Shown: piece by piece, positions 26,138 through 34,217 of the stretch | How the letters are laid out: each line of letters starts with the position of its first letter | Position numbering within the stretch: the first letter of the stretch is position 1 | Notes under the pieces: generated by a model | What the model saw: only the letters and a program-made list of their open reading frames with translations | Told to the model about the DNA's origin: nothing | Databases searched by the model: none | Translations under genes and position numbers: made by a program | Assembly: GCF_014208035.1 (NCBI RefSeq) | Contig: NZ_JACHMK010000001.1 | Location: 1,488,001 to 1,552,000, forward strand | Length of the DNA stretch: 64,000 nucleotides | Origin: Schaalia hyovaginalis | Lineage (GTDB): Bacteria; Actinomycetota; Actinomycetes; Actinomycetales; Actinomycetaceae | Direction: 5' to 3'

Positions 26138-28333
26138 TTAACGGTAGTGGCGCTTCCCGAAGGATCGGCCTCCAGACTGTCCGCGACCGTCAGAATCCCG
26201 GCGGTCATCTCGTTCATGGCGCTCGAAACGCCGCCCCCTCAGGCCGTGCGAATCGCGCCCCTTGAAACCGCGCCCGCGGTCCTCGCGCTCGCCGAAGGAG
26301 TCCCGCCTCTCATAGCGCCTCGCGTACTCGCGCTCCTCGCGGTCGCGCGGCGGACGGCCGGAACGATCGAAGCGCTGCGCGCCCTCGGAGCGCTCCGCGC
26401 CCCGGGCGCCCGGCCCCTCGTCGAGACGGATCCTCAAGGGCCTGCCCTGGACGTAGCCGCGACCGATCTTGTCGAGCTGCTCCTGCGACAAGTCAGCGGT
26501 GATCTCCACCAGGGAAAAGGTCGGATAGATCTCGATATGGCCGACGTCGCGCCCGTCGATCCCGCCCTCGCCCGCAATGGCGCCCACGATCGAACCGGGC
26601 TTCACGCGATCCTTCTTGCCGACCTCGACGCGGTACTTCACGCTCGGCCCGTGAACCGGCCGGCCGCCCGCGCGCCGCTTCGCCGAATCCCGCCCCGGAC
26701 GCAGGGGACGGTCCTTGTCGCGCTGGCCCTCGAAGGAGGCGCCGATGAACTCACCGGTCTCATCGACCTCGCCCTCATCACGCTGGCGGCCCTTCGCGCG
26801 CCCCTTCTCGACGCGGGGCTTGGGGCCCTCGTCCCCCACCGCATCGGCCATGAGGGCCGCGGCGAGATCGACCAGTTCCAGGCCCTCGGCCCGCACCGCC
26901 GTGTCGAGCAGCTCGCGATACATCTCGAGGCGGCCCTTCTCGATCCGCGCCGGGAGCGTCTCGAGGACGCGACCCGCCCGGAATTCAGAAACCGCGGCCG
27001 GGGAGGGAATCGCGACCTCCTCCATCGGCGTGCCGGTGAGGCGTTCGATGCGCTTGAGCCGCGAATGCTCGCGGGGCGTGAAGAAGGTGAGGGAGCGGCC
27101 CTGGCGGCCGGCCCGGCCGGTCCGGCCGATGCGGTGCACGTAGGCCTCGGGTTCGCGGGGCACGTCGAAGTTCACGACGAGGGAGATGCGCTCGACGTCG
27201 AGGCCGCGGGCCGCCACGTCCGTGGCGACGAGGACGTCCAGGGACCCGGAGCGCAGGCGCTCCACCATGCGCTCGCGCTCGGTCTGGGCGACATCGCCGG
27301 AGATGCCCGCCGCGCGGAAGCCCCGGGCGGACATCTCGAGGGAGATCTCCTCCACGTCGGCCCGGGTGCGGACGAAGACGATCGCGGCGTCCGCCTCCTC
27401 CTGGCCCTTCGCGATGTGCTGGGCGCGGGTGGCCAGGACGCGCGAAAGAGCCCCGATCTTGTGCTTGTAAGGAACCACCGCGTAGGTCTGATGGATCGTG
27501 TCGACCGTCGAGGACTCCTCCGAGACGGCGATCTTCACCGGATCGGTGAGGTGGGTCTTCGCGATCCGTTCAATGGCCGCAGGCATCGTCGCCGAGAACA
27601 GGGCCGTCACGCGGTCCTCGGGCACCTCGGAGGTGATCGTCTCGACATCCTCGGCGAAGCCCATGCGCAGCATCTCGTCGGCCTCGTCGAGGACGAGCAT
27701 CCGCACTCCGGAGAGGTCGAGCGCCCCCTTGTCGATGAGGTCGATGACCCTTCCCGGAGTTCCGACGACGACCTGGGCGCCGCGCCTCAGGGCCGAGATC
27801 TGCGGGCCGTAGGGGGAGCCGCCGTAGACCGGGACGACGACGAGACCGCGCGTGCGCGCGGCGAAGTCCTCGATGGCCTGAGCCGACTGCATCGCGAGCT
27901 CACGCGTGGGCGCGAGGACCAGGGCTTGAACGCCCTGCTCCTCGGCGTCGACGATCGCGAGCATCGGAAGGCCGAAGGCGGCCGTCTTGCCGGTGCCAGT
28001 CTGCGCGATGCCGACGACATCGCGCAGTTCGAGCAGAGCGGGGATGGCCTCGGCCTGAATCGGGGTCGGGGTCGCGAAGCCCATGGAGGTGACGGCGGCG
28101 AGGATCTCCTCGGGCAGACCGAGATCGGCGAAGCTCACACGGTCCCCGGCCTCCTCCTCGTCGGCATCCTCGATCCCGGCGTCGAGCGCCTCCTCGGAAT
28201 CGACGGGCTCGTCGAGGTCGACCGGGGGCGCAGCAGCGGGCCCGTCAAGTTCAACAGGGGCCGAGAAGTCTTCAGCGTCGGGGGTTTCGGGCATGGGGGT
28301 ATCGGGCACAATCATCCTTGGAGTCGTGGTCAT
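26138..28333 (-). CDS. deaD: DEAD-box ATP-dependent RNA helicase (DeaD/CsdA-like)
   Basis: 731 residues. An acidic N-terminal extension (about 1-65) precedes the Q motif and helicase core: AQTGTGKTAAF (motif I), PTRELAMQ (Ia), LDEADEML (II), FSATMP (III), VATDVAARGLDVERI (V) and HRIGRTGRAGRQG (VI). After the core comes a DbpA/CsdA-type RNA-binding domain (YRVEVGKKDRVKPGSIVGAI), then an Arg/Gly/Asp-rich tail. It likely acts in ribosome assembly and mRNA decay, especially at low temperature. The gene stands alone with its own terminator. Confidence 0.95.
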   Translation of the reverse strand: MTTTPRMIVPDTPMPETPDAEDFSAPVELDGPAAAPPVDLDEPVDSEEALDAGIEDADEEEAGDRVSFADLGLPEEILAAVTSMGFATPTPIQAEAIPALLELRDVVGIAQTGTGKTAAFGLPMLAIVDAEEQGVQALVLAPTRELAMQSAQAIEDFAARTRGLVVVPVYGGSPYGPQISALRRGAQVVVGTPGRVIDLIDKGALDLSGVRMLVLDEADEMLRMGFAEDVETITSEVPEDRVTALFSATMPAAIERIAKTHLTDPVKIAVSEESSTVDTIHQTYAVVPYKHKIGALSRVLATRAQHIAKGQEEADAAIVFVRTRADVEEISLEMSARGFRAAGISGDVAQTERERMVERLRSGSLDVLVATDVAARGLDVERISLVVNFDVPREPEAYVHRIGRTGRAGRQGRSLTFFTPREHSRLKRIERLTGTPMEEVAIPSPAAVSEFRAGRVLETLPARIEKGRLEMYRELLDTAVRAEGLELVDLAAALMADAVGDEGPKPRVEKGRAKGRQRDEGEVDETGEFIGASFEGQRDKDRPLRPGRDSAKRRAGGRPVHGPSVKYRVEVGKKDRVKPGSIVGAIAGEGGIDGRDVGHIEIYPTFSLVEITADLSQEQLDKIGRGYVQGRPLRIRLDEGPGARGAERSEGAQRFDRSGRPPRDREEREYARRYERRDSFGEREDRGRGFKGRDSHGLRGRRFERHERDDRRDSDGRGQSGGRSFGKRHYR

Positions 28334-28494
28334 TCGAGGCCGGTATCACCGGACCGGGCCCATCGGGGCCTTCGGCGCCGCCTCGTACACACAACACTCA
28401 CCCGCAGGTGCCCATCACAACACGAAAGGCGCGCCTCATCGCCCTTCCAGCCTAGCCGAGGAGCGATGCGCCGCAGCGACGCCCCTCCGTGAGT

Positions 28495-30096
28495 TCACTC
28501 ACCGCCGGCGGGCCCGGAGCCCCGATCGGAGAGCAGTCGCACGATCTCGCGCTGGCGGGCGTCCTCCGCCTCGAAGGCCGCAACCGGGCCCTCGAGGAGC
28601 TCGTCGGCGAGGAGGCTCCGGAAGCGCCGACGCGCCGCCGCCGACGCCCTCGCAGCGCCCCAGGCGACGCCGATCCGTGACACGAGAGCGATCAGCACCG
28701 TCGCCCCGACGCCGAGGAGCAGGCACCACGTCGGCACCGGCACGCCGTGCCTCAGGGGGACGGGGAGCGCGACGAGGAGCGCGTCCTCGACGATGCGGGC
28801 CGCTGCCAACCAGCCGGCGCCCGCAATCGCCACCATCCACGCGATGGCCTGAAGCCCGGAGGATGCGCGCCACCACCGCCGGATCGGATTCGGATCGACT
28901 CCGGACCTGCCGACGACGCGGTCGCACAGATCGGGAACCGCATCGACGAGCCGGGCGGAGATCGCCGACATCGCCGCCGCCCAGGCATGAGGCCGGCCCC
29001 GTCCGATCTTGGCACCGACCCTGCGCAGGGCGGTCGCCGTTCGGGCGCGCATCGCCGGATCGACAGCGAAGTCGACGACGGGCGCCCCGGGATGCCCCTC
29101 GTTCCTCCGAAGGTGGGCCCGGCGCGCCGGATCGGCGCGCAGATGACGGATCCACCGGGTGGGGATCCACGCCGCCCGGGTGACCCCCCGATGCCGGTAG
29201 GAGTCCCCGACCGCATCGGCGAGCCCGTCGAGCCCGCCGGAGCGCGCGATCTCGTCGGCGAAGGCGCCCGCAAGGCCCCGCGAGTCGAAGGCGGGGAGCG
29301 AATCGGGGATCTCGGCGCCCGATCGCAACAGCTCCCCGACCCGCCCGAGGGCCCCGACGGCCTTCACGGCACTCGCGCGCACCATCCGCGCAACGGCGTC
29401 GATGACGTCGGCGAGCGGGGCGATCCCCTCGCCGGTCAGTGCCGACACCGCCAGCACCGCGCTGCCGCGGGCGCCGTCCTCGTCGAGGAGGCGGCGCAGA
29501 TGCTCGACGACGGCCCTGCGCTCGGACGGGTCGAGGCGATCGACCTGATTGAGCACGGTCGCCGTTGCCCGCGCGGAGTGCGCCATCGGCGCGACCCACT
29601 CGGAGTGGATCACCTCATCGGCGTACTTCTGCGGGTCCACGACCCACAGGATCATGTCCGCGCGCTCCGAGACGCGCCGGGCGACCTCGCGATGCTCAGC
29701 GGCGCGGGAATCGATATCGGGCAGGTCGACGATGACGACGTTCCCCGGGATCCGCATCCCCTCGACGCTCGCACGGCGCTCGACGCCGAGCCAGTCGAGG
29801 AGCTCCGCCGCATCGAGGCCCGGCGAGTGCGCGGCCAGGGGCGCGCGGGTGGTGGGCCGCAGCACGTCGACCTCGGCGAGCACATCGCCGACGAGGGCGT
29901 TGAACAGGCAGGACTTGCCCGACCCCGTGGCGCCGACGAGGGCGATGACGACCGTCTCGGGGTCCAGGACCGCGCGCTCGCGAACGATGAGGAGATCCGC
30001 CGCGGCCTCGTCTCTCACGGGCTTCGCAAGCTCGTCGCCGAGGAGCTCGAAGGCCCGCTCGAGCCCTTCTGCGCGTTCCAGGATCCTCACAGCCAT
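28495..30096 (-). CDS. Membrane-associated GTPase, second of a pair (dynamin/YfjP-like)
   Basis: 533 residues. The P-loop GATGSGKS is at about 55-62, with switch/G3 VDLPDIDS and G4-like NQVDRLD. A helical middle follows. Two transmembrane helices sit near the C-terminus (IAWMVAIAGAGWLAAARIV and LLLGVGATVLIALVSRIGV), then a polar tail. The order GTPase-helices-membrane hairpin resembles bacterial dynamin-like and YfjP-type proteins. ATG 30096 overlaps the stop of the first GTPase gene by 10 bases, so translation was originally coupled to it. With that gene now broken by the insertion element, expression here may be reduced or driven from inside the element. Confidence 0.85.
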   Translation of the reverse strand: MAVRILERAEGLERAFELLGDELAKPVRDEAAADLLIVRERAVLDPETVVIALVGATGSGKSCLFNALVGDVLAEVDVLRPTTRAPLAAHSPGLDAAELLDWLGVERRASVEGMRIPGNVVIVDLPDIDSRAAEHREVARRVSERADMILWVVDPQKYADEVIHSEWVAPMAHSARATATVLNQVDRLDPSERRAVVEHLRRLLDEDGARGSAVLAVSALTGEGIAPLADVIDAVARMVRASAVKAVGALGRVGELLRSGAEIPDSLPAFDSRGLAGAFADEIARSGGLDGLADAVGDSYRHRGVTRAAWIPTRWIRHLRADPARRAHLRRNEGHPGAPVVDFAVDPAMRARTATALRRVGAKIGRGRPHAWAAAMSAISARLVDAVPDLCDRVVGRSGVDPNPIRRWWRASSGLQAIAWMVAIAGAGWLAAARIVEDALLVALPVPLRHGVPVPTWCLLLGVGATVLIALVSRIGVAWGAARASAAARRRFRSLLADELLEGPVAAFEAEDARQREIVRLLSDRGSGPAGGE

Positions 30097-30474
30097 GAGC
30101 CGCGCACCTGAGCGATCGATTCCAGGAGCGCCGTCGAGGACTGCTCCTGCGGCAGCGCCCTCCTCAGCGGGCCGAGCTGCTCGGCCAGTGCCGCCCTCAT
30201 CCTGTCCTCCAGATCCTTCCTCGCGGCCCTCGTCATCGCCCGCACGGCCTGATCGCCGAAGACGGTCTCGAGGAGCTTCTGGGCGAGCACCGCCGATGCG
30301 CCCGCGATGCCGACCTCGGCACCAGTGAGCCCTCCCGTGGAGGCGAAGACCGCGATGATGAGCGCCACGGAAACGGCATTGAGCCCGACGGCCGCGATCC
30401 GGGCCCTCGCCCTCCGGTCGCTCCCCTCGGCGCGCACCGTCTCGAGGAGGCGCCGCTGCCAGGCGCGCGTGAGC
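30087..30474 (-). pseudogene. 3' fragment of the first GTPase gene, cut off by the IS element
   Basis: Encodes the C-terminal ~129 residues of the upstream GTPase (ELTRAWQRRLLETVRAEG, then the hydrophobic AAVGLNAVSVALIIAVFAS and a second apolar stretch, ending VRGSWL). It has no start of its own. Joining it to the 5' fragment across one TCTAGA gives an uninterrupted frame: 1298 + 388 bases = 562 codons including the stop. Confidence 0.9.
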
Positions 30475-30480
30475 TCTAGA
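30475..30480. repeat. Target-site duplication, left copy
   Basis: TCTAGA directly before the left terminal repeat; the same six bases follow the right repeat at 32919-32924. It fits the NCTAGN target known for IS481-family elements. Because TCTAGA is palindromic, the terminal repeats also appear to extend through it. Confidence 0.8.
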
Positions 30481-31465
30481 TGTGATGTCCAGGGACGTTG
30501 TTGAGTCGGTCGAAGGGTACGCCGCCAATCGCAGAGTGGTGTCGGTGGTGGTTGTAGAAGTGGAGCCAGCCGGGCAGCGCCAGGCGTCGTTCGGCCTCTG
30601 AACCGTAAAACCTGGCATAGGCCCAGCCGTCCCCGAGCGTGCGGTGGAATCGCTCGATCTTCCCGTTCGTCTGCGGCCGGTAGGGGCGTGTCCGCTTGTG
30701 TCGGATGCCGAGCCGAGCGCAGAAGTCCCTCCATGCGTGGGATCTGTATGCCGACCCGTTGTCGGATAGGACTCGCTCGACGGTCACGCCTCGTTCGGCG
30801 AACCAGGCCACGGCGCGTTCGAGAACTCCCACCGCTGTGCTCGCCTGCTCATCCGACCAGATTTCTGCGTATGCGACGCGGGAGTGGTCGTCGATGACTG
30901 TGTGAACGAACGCCGTCCCGGTGCGCGGCTTGTGATCTTTTCCTCGTGGTAATCCCGGAGTCGCGAGCTTGTTCCGTGCGCCTTGCTGCCGACCTACGTA
31001 ACGATGTCCACCGCCGTCGGGGATGTTGCCGAACTTCGTGACATCGACATGAATCAACGATCCCGGATGAGGATGCTCATATCGCCGCAATGGCTCGCCA
31101 GTGACACGATCGATATGCGAGAGGCGGTTCACGCGGCAACGGACGAGGACCGCGTGAACAGTCGACGTCGAGAGACCAAGTCGCGCAGCGATCTGGGCTG
31201 GCCCCAGTCGAAGCCGCCAGCGCAGGTTGATGATCTTCTTCTTGACATGCTCGGGCGTCCTGCCTGGGATCCGGTGCGGCTTGCTGGAGCGATCCTGCAT
31301 CCCAAACTCACCCTCTTCCCGGTAGCGGCCTGCCCATTTCCGGGCAGTGATCGGGGAGACCATGAACATCTTTGCGGCGATCGTGGCCGGATAGCCGTCT
31401 TCGACAATCAGCCGAGCTAACCGGAGACGGGCACGAGGAGTGAGAAGAGCGTTCGGATGGGTCAT
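30476..31465 (-). CDS. IS481-family DDE transposase
   Basis: 329 residues. The N-terminal helix-turn-helix is ARLIVEDGYPATIAAKMF, a second HTH is ARLGLSTSTVHAVLVRCR, and the rve integrase core follows. The catalytic triad is Asp141 (LIHVDVTKFG), Asp235 (LSDNGSAYRS) and Glu271 (TNGKIERFHRTL), a D-D-35-E spacing. ATG 31465 shares one base with the cmx stop (TGATG), so the two are translated together. The stop codon TAG lies in the flanking TCTAGA target sequence, 2-4 bases outside the element end. The protein appears full length. Confidence 0.93.
   Translation of the reverse strand: MTHPNALLTPRARLRLARLIVEDGYPATIAAKMFMVSPITARKWAGRYREEGEFGMQDRSSKPHRIPGRTPEHVKKKIINLRWRLRLGPAQIAARLGLSTSTVHAVLVRCRVNRLSHIDRVTGEPLRRYEHPHPGSLIHVDVTKFGNIPDGGGHRYVGRQQGARNKLATPGLPRGKDHKPRTGTAFVHTVIDDHSRVAYAEIWSDEQASTAVGVLERAVAWFAERGVTVERVLSDNGSAYRSHAWRDFCARLGIRHKRTRPYRPQTNGKIERFHRTLGDGWAYARFYGSEAERRLALPGWLHFYNHHRHHSAIGGVPFDRLNNVPGHHI
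30481..30502. repeat. Left terminal inverted repeat of the IS element
   Basis: 22 bases starting TGTGATGTCCAGGG, a perfect inverted match to 32897-32918. The next base breaks the match. Confidence 0.93.
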
Positions 31466-32640
31466 CAATTGGCCTCCGCCGCGGTCTTCGTAAGCGCGCG
31501 TCTGGTGAGAAGCATGATGACGAGAGCGATCGCTGTCAGCACCGAAGCGACCCAAACCGGCGCGAGCAGCCCCAGCCCGGTCGCGAGCCCGAGCGCACCA
31601 AGCACGGGCCCCGCTGCAGCTCCGATATTCAATGCTGCGGTTGCGTACGAACCGCCCATCGTTGGCGCACCCGATGCTGCATACAGCACACGCGTGATCA
31701 GAGTACTGCCGACGCCGAACGACAGGAATCCCTGAACGAGGACGAGGACGATAAGCGCAACGGGATGAGATGCGACCACTGCCAACACGATCCAGCCTGT
31801 CAGCAATAGCGGTCCGCCGACTGCGAGCACGAGGCCAGGTCGTTGATCTGATAGTCGTCCTGCGATCGTGACGCCAAGGAACGATCCGATGCCGAACATC
31901 ACCAGCGCGACGGACACCCACGCTTCGGCCAAGCCCGCGGTCTCGGTCACGATGGGTGCCAGGAAGGTGAATGCCGCAAAGGTCCCTCCGTTGATCAGCG
32001 CTCCGAGTGCCATGGCCAGGATGAGCCGCGGCGTCGCCAACTGGCTGAGCTCGACACGGAGCCTTGGTGAGGTCGCGCTAGTCTCGCTCCGACCAACATT
32101 GTTCGTGACGCCACGAATGACTCCAACGGCCGCGGGAATACAGAGGATGGCGATCGCCCAGAACGTCGTTCGCCAGCCCAGCGCTGTGCCGAGCAGTGCC
32201 CCGGCGGGGACGCCCACGACGGTTGCGATCGTCGTGCCGGAGAGCAGGATCGACAGTGCACGCCCCTTCTGGTTCGCTGGCACGAGGGTAGTGGCCGTGC
32301 TCAGTGCTACGGCGAGGAATCCTGCGTTTGCGAGAGCGCTGAGCACCCGGGTGATGAGCAGGAGAGAGAACACTGGTGTCATCGCTCCGATGACGTGGCT
32401 TCCCGCGAACACGAGAAGGCAAACGATCAATGTGAGCCGCGGTGGCCAACGGCGAGCGAATGCCGCCATCACTGGCGCGCCGACGACCATACCGACTGCG
32501 AATGCGGAGGTCAGCAGGCCCGCAGTGCCGACCGAGACGTCAAGTTCGGTCGCGATCGCGGGGAGCAATCCCGCGAGCATGAATTCTGAAGTGCCCATGA
32601 CGAAGACCGCCAGGGCAAGCATGTAGAGGGCAAAAGGCAT
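31465..32640 (-). CDS. cmx: Chloramphenicol exporter, MFS family (Cmx)
   Basis: 391 residues with 12 predicted membrane helices. It opens MPFALYMLALAVFVMGTSEF, a DHA1 arrangement with the acidic residue in helix 1. Motif A is AFARRWPPRLTLIVC, and GTTIATVVGVPAGALLGTAL is the antiporter motif C region. Sequence and length match, from memory, the Cmx exporter of Corynebacterium resistance plasmids, which pumps out chloramphenicol in exchange for protons. GGAG lies 6 bases before ATG 32640. It is a passenger gene of the surrounding IS element. Confidence 0.9.
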   Translation of the reverse strand: MPFALYMLALAVFVMGTSEFMLAGLLPAIATELDVSVGTAGLLTSAFAVGMVVGAPVMAAFARRWPPRLTLIVCLLVFAGSHVIGAMTPVFSLLLITRVLSALANAGFLAVALSTATTLVPANQKGRALSILLSGTTIATVVGVPAGALLGTALGWRTTFWAIAILCIPAAVGVIRGVTNNVGRSETSATSPRLRVELSQLATPRLILAMALGALINGGTFAAFTFLAPIVTETAGLAEAWVSVALVMFGIGSFLGVTIAGRLSDQRPGLVLAVGGPLLLTGWIVLAVVASHPVALIVLVLVQGFLSFGVGSTLITRVLYAASGAPTMGGSYATAALNIGAAAGPVLGALGLATGLGLLAPVWVASVLTAIALVIMLLTRRALTKTAAEAN

Positions 32641-32896
32641 CGAGTACTCCGAGGTGTGAGATCAAGAAATGGTTCTTCTTGTCACCACGGCCAGCGCCCC
32701 GGGTACGCCAGACATACGCCCACACAGATCGTGGGCGTCGTAACTAGTGGTTCAAGGGGCTGGCGGTGTGACCGACAACCCCTGACCTGTCTGATTCGGG
32801 ACTCGACATGCCCCAAACTCTAACATGCCTTCAATGGCAAGCGGTCTGGACAGATACTTCTTGAATCGGCACGGTGTCATTACGGGCGGGGGCCAG
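32641..32896 (-). other. Leader region of cmx inside the element
   Basis: About 256 bases that must hold the cmx promoter. Two inverted repeats are visible: 32716-32723 with 32731-32738 (8 bp, ACGCCCAC), and 32663-32668 with 32676-32681 (6 bp, CAAGAA), the latter just upstream of the ribosome site. A GTG-started ORF (32540-32725) crosses into cmx. Attenuation is possible but not shown. Confidence 0.4.
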
Positions 32897-32918
32897 AACA
32901 ACGTCCCTGGACATCACA
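32897..32918. repeat. Right terminal inverted repeat of the IS element
   Basis: 22 bases ending GGACATCACA, a perfect inverted match to 30481-30502. Confidence 0.93.
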
Positions 32919-32924
32919 TCTAGA
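32919..32924. repeat. Target-site duplication, right copy
   Basis: TCTAGA, identical to 30475-30480. One copy belonged to the original GTPase codons (A-L-E-L). Confidence 0.8.
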
Positions 32925-34217
32925 GCACGGGCCTCGACCTCGTCGATCGGGGCGCGCGGAAGCGATCGGGACAGGCGACGCGTCCACTCGGGGCCCTCCC
33001 AGCCCGCGCGGGCCTCGTCGTCGGCGCGGTGGAGCTCCTCGAGGACGAGTGAGACGAGCCCGGCCTCGATCGCATCCTCGACCGGCGTGATCGGGGCCGG
33101 CCGTCCGCGCAGCCACGCGCCGAAGCGGTCGCGCGCCCTTAGGAAGGAGGTCGACAGGAGGCGCGTCGCGTCGGCGGCTCCCACCGCCTCGTTCCAACGG
33201 GCCAGCACCTCCCCCCTCAGCTCCGAGGCGTCGGCGGTCGCAGCGCGCAGGCGGGCCAGGCTCGCCTCCTCGGCCCGGTCGACGACCGTCAAGGCCTCGG
33301 CGCGCGCATGGGAGGCGCGATCGATCGCATCGGCGAGGAGCTCCGCGAGCTTCACGACCTCGCCGATGGCCCCGGTCAAGGCGATGCGGGCGAGCTCCCT
33401 GCGCGAATCCGCACTCGCTGCGCCTTCGGCGAGGCGTGCGCGCAGTTCCGCGACCGCCCCGGGCTCCAGCATCCCGTCAACGAGGGCGGACTCCTCCACG
33501 ACGAGCAAGGGGGCCCGCTCGAGGCCCCGACGATCCATGAGGGCGCGCAGGTCCCCCGCCACCGCTTCGCGGGCTCCGGGGGCGACGCGATCGAGGACGA
33601 CGAGCACGGTGATCCCCGAGACCGCGGCCTCATCGAGGAGCCTCCAGGGGACCTCGTCGGCGTAACGGGCCGCACTCGTCACGAAGACCCAGAGATCGGC
33701 GGCGTCGAGAAGGCGGCGGGCGAGCGCCCGGTTCTCATCGGAGATGGAATCGACATCGGGCGAATCCAGGATGGCGAGCCCCTCGGGCAGCTCCGGGCAC
33801 TCGCGCATTTCGAGCTCACCGGCGCTCCCCGCTCCCGCGGGCGCGACCGGATCCGAAGCGCCGCGATGCACGCGCACGAGGCCCGGAAGGACTCGGGGCG
33901 AGTCGAAATGGGACCGGTCATCGCCCCTGTGCAGGAGGACGGGGCGGCGCGTCGTCGGACGGAGCGGCGAGGAGGCGCAGACCCGCGCTCCCGCCAGGGC
34001 GTTGACGAGGGTCGACTTGCCCGATCCCGTGGATCCCCCCACGACGGCGAGCAGGGGCGCGTCAAGGGAGGAGGCCCGGGGCAGGACGAAGTCGTCCAGG
34101 CGCCGCAGCGCGCGCTCGCGCGCATCCCGGCCCCGGGCGGCGCCCGGAGTCCCGAGGGGGAGCAAGACCGAGCGGAGCGCGCCTCGCAGGTCCTCGAGCG
34201 CCGCGATCGCGTCCATC

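Larger units (their letters stand above)
30481..32918 (-). mobile_element. IS481-family element (2438 bp) carrying a cmx-type exporter
   Basis: Bounded by perfect 22-base inverted repeats and 6-base TCTAGA duplications, with two genes in one direction: cmx then transposase, sharing a TGATG junction. The gene set resembles the cmx/IS5564 module of Corynebacterium Tn5564 (from memory), but here both genes lie inside a single pair of ends. It sits inside the first GTPase gene. Intact ends, intact duplications and an intact transposase frame point to a recent insertion. Confidence 0.93.
32831..34216 (-). pseudogene. 5' part of the first GTPase gene, truncated by the IS element
   Basis: Genuine sequence runs from ATG 34216 to the TCTAGA copy at 32919-32924; beyond it the frame continues into the element and stops at 32831, adding about 29 foreign residues. 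The P-loop GGSTGSGKST is at about 60-69, with G3 ILDSPDVDS and a G4-like VVLDRVA, then long helical segments. The truncated 461-residue product lacks the hydrophobic C-terminal domain that would anchor it. The intact ancestor would be 561 residues. It begins 1 base after the hisS stop and was followed by the second GTPase. Confidence 0.9.

Noticed and set aside
32540-32725. GTG-started ORF crossing into cmx, considered as an attenuation leader peptide
   Set aside because: At 61 codons it is long for a leader, overlaps the cmx coding start by about 100 bases, and shows no stall motif I recognise.
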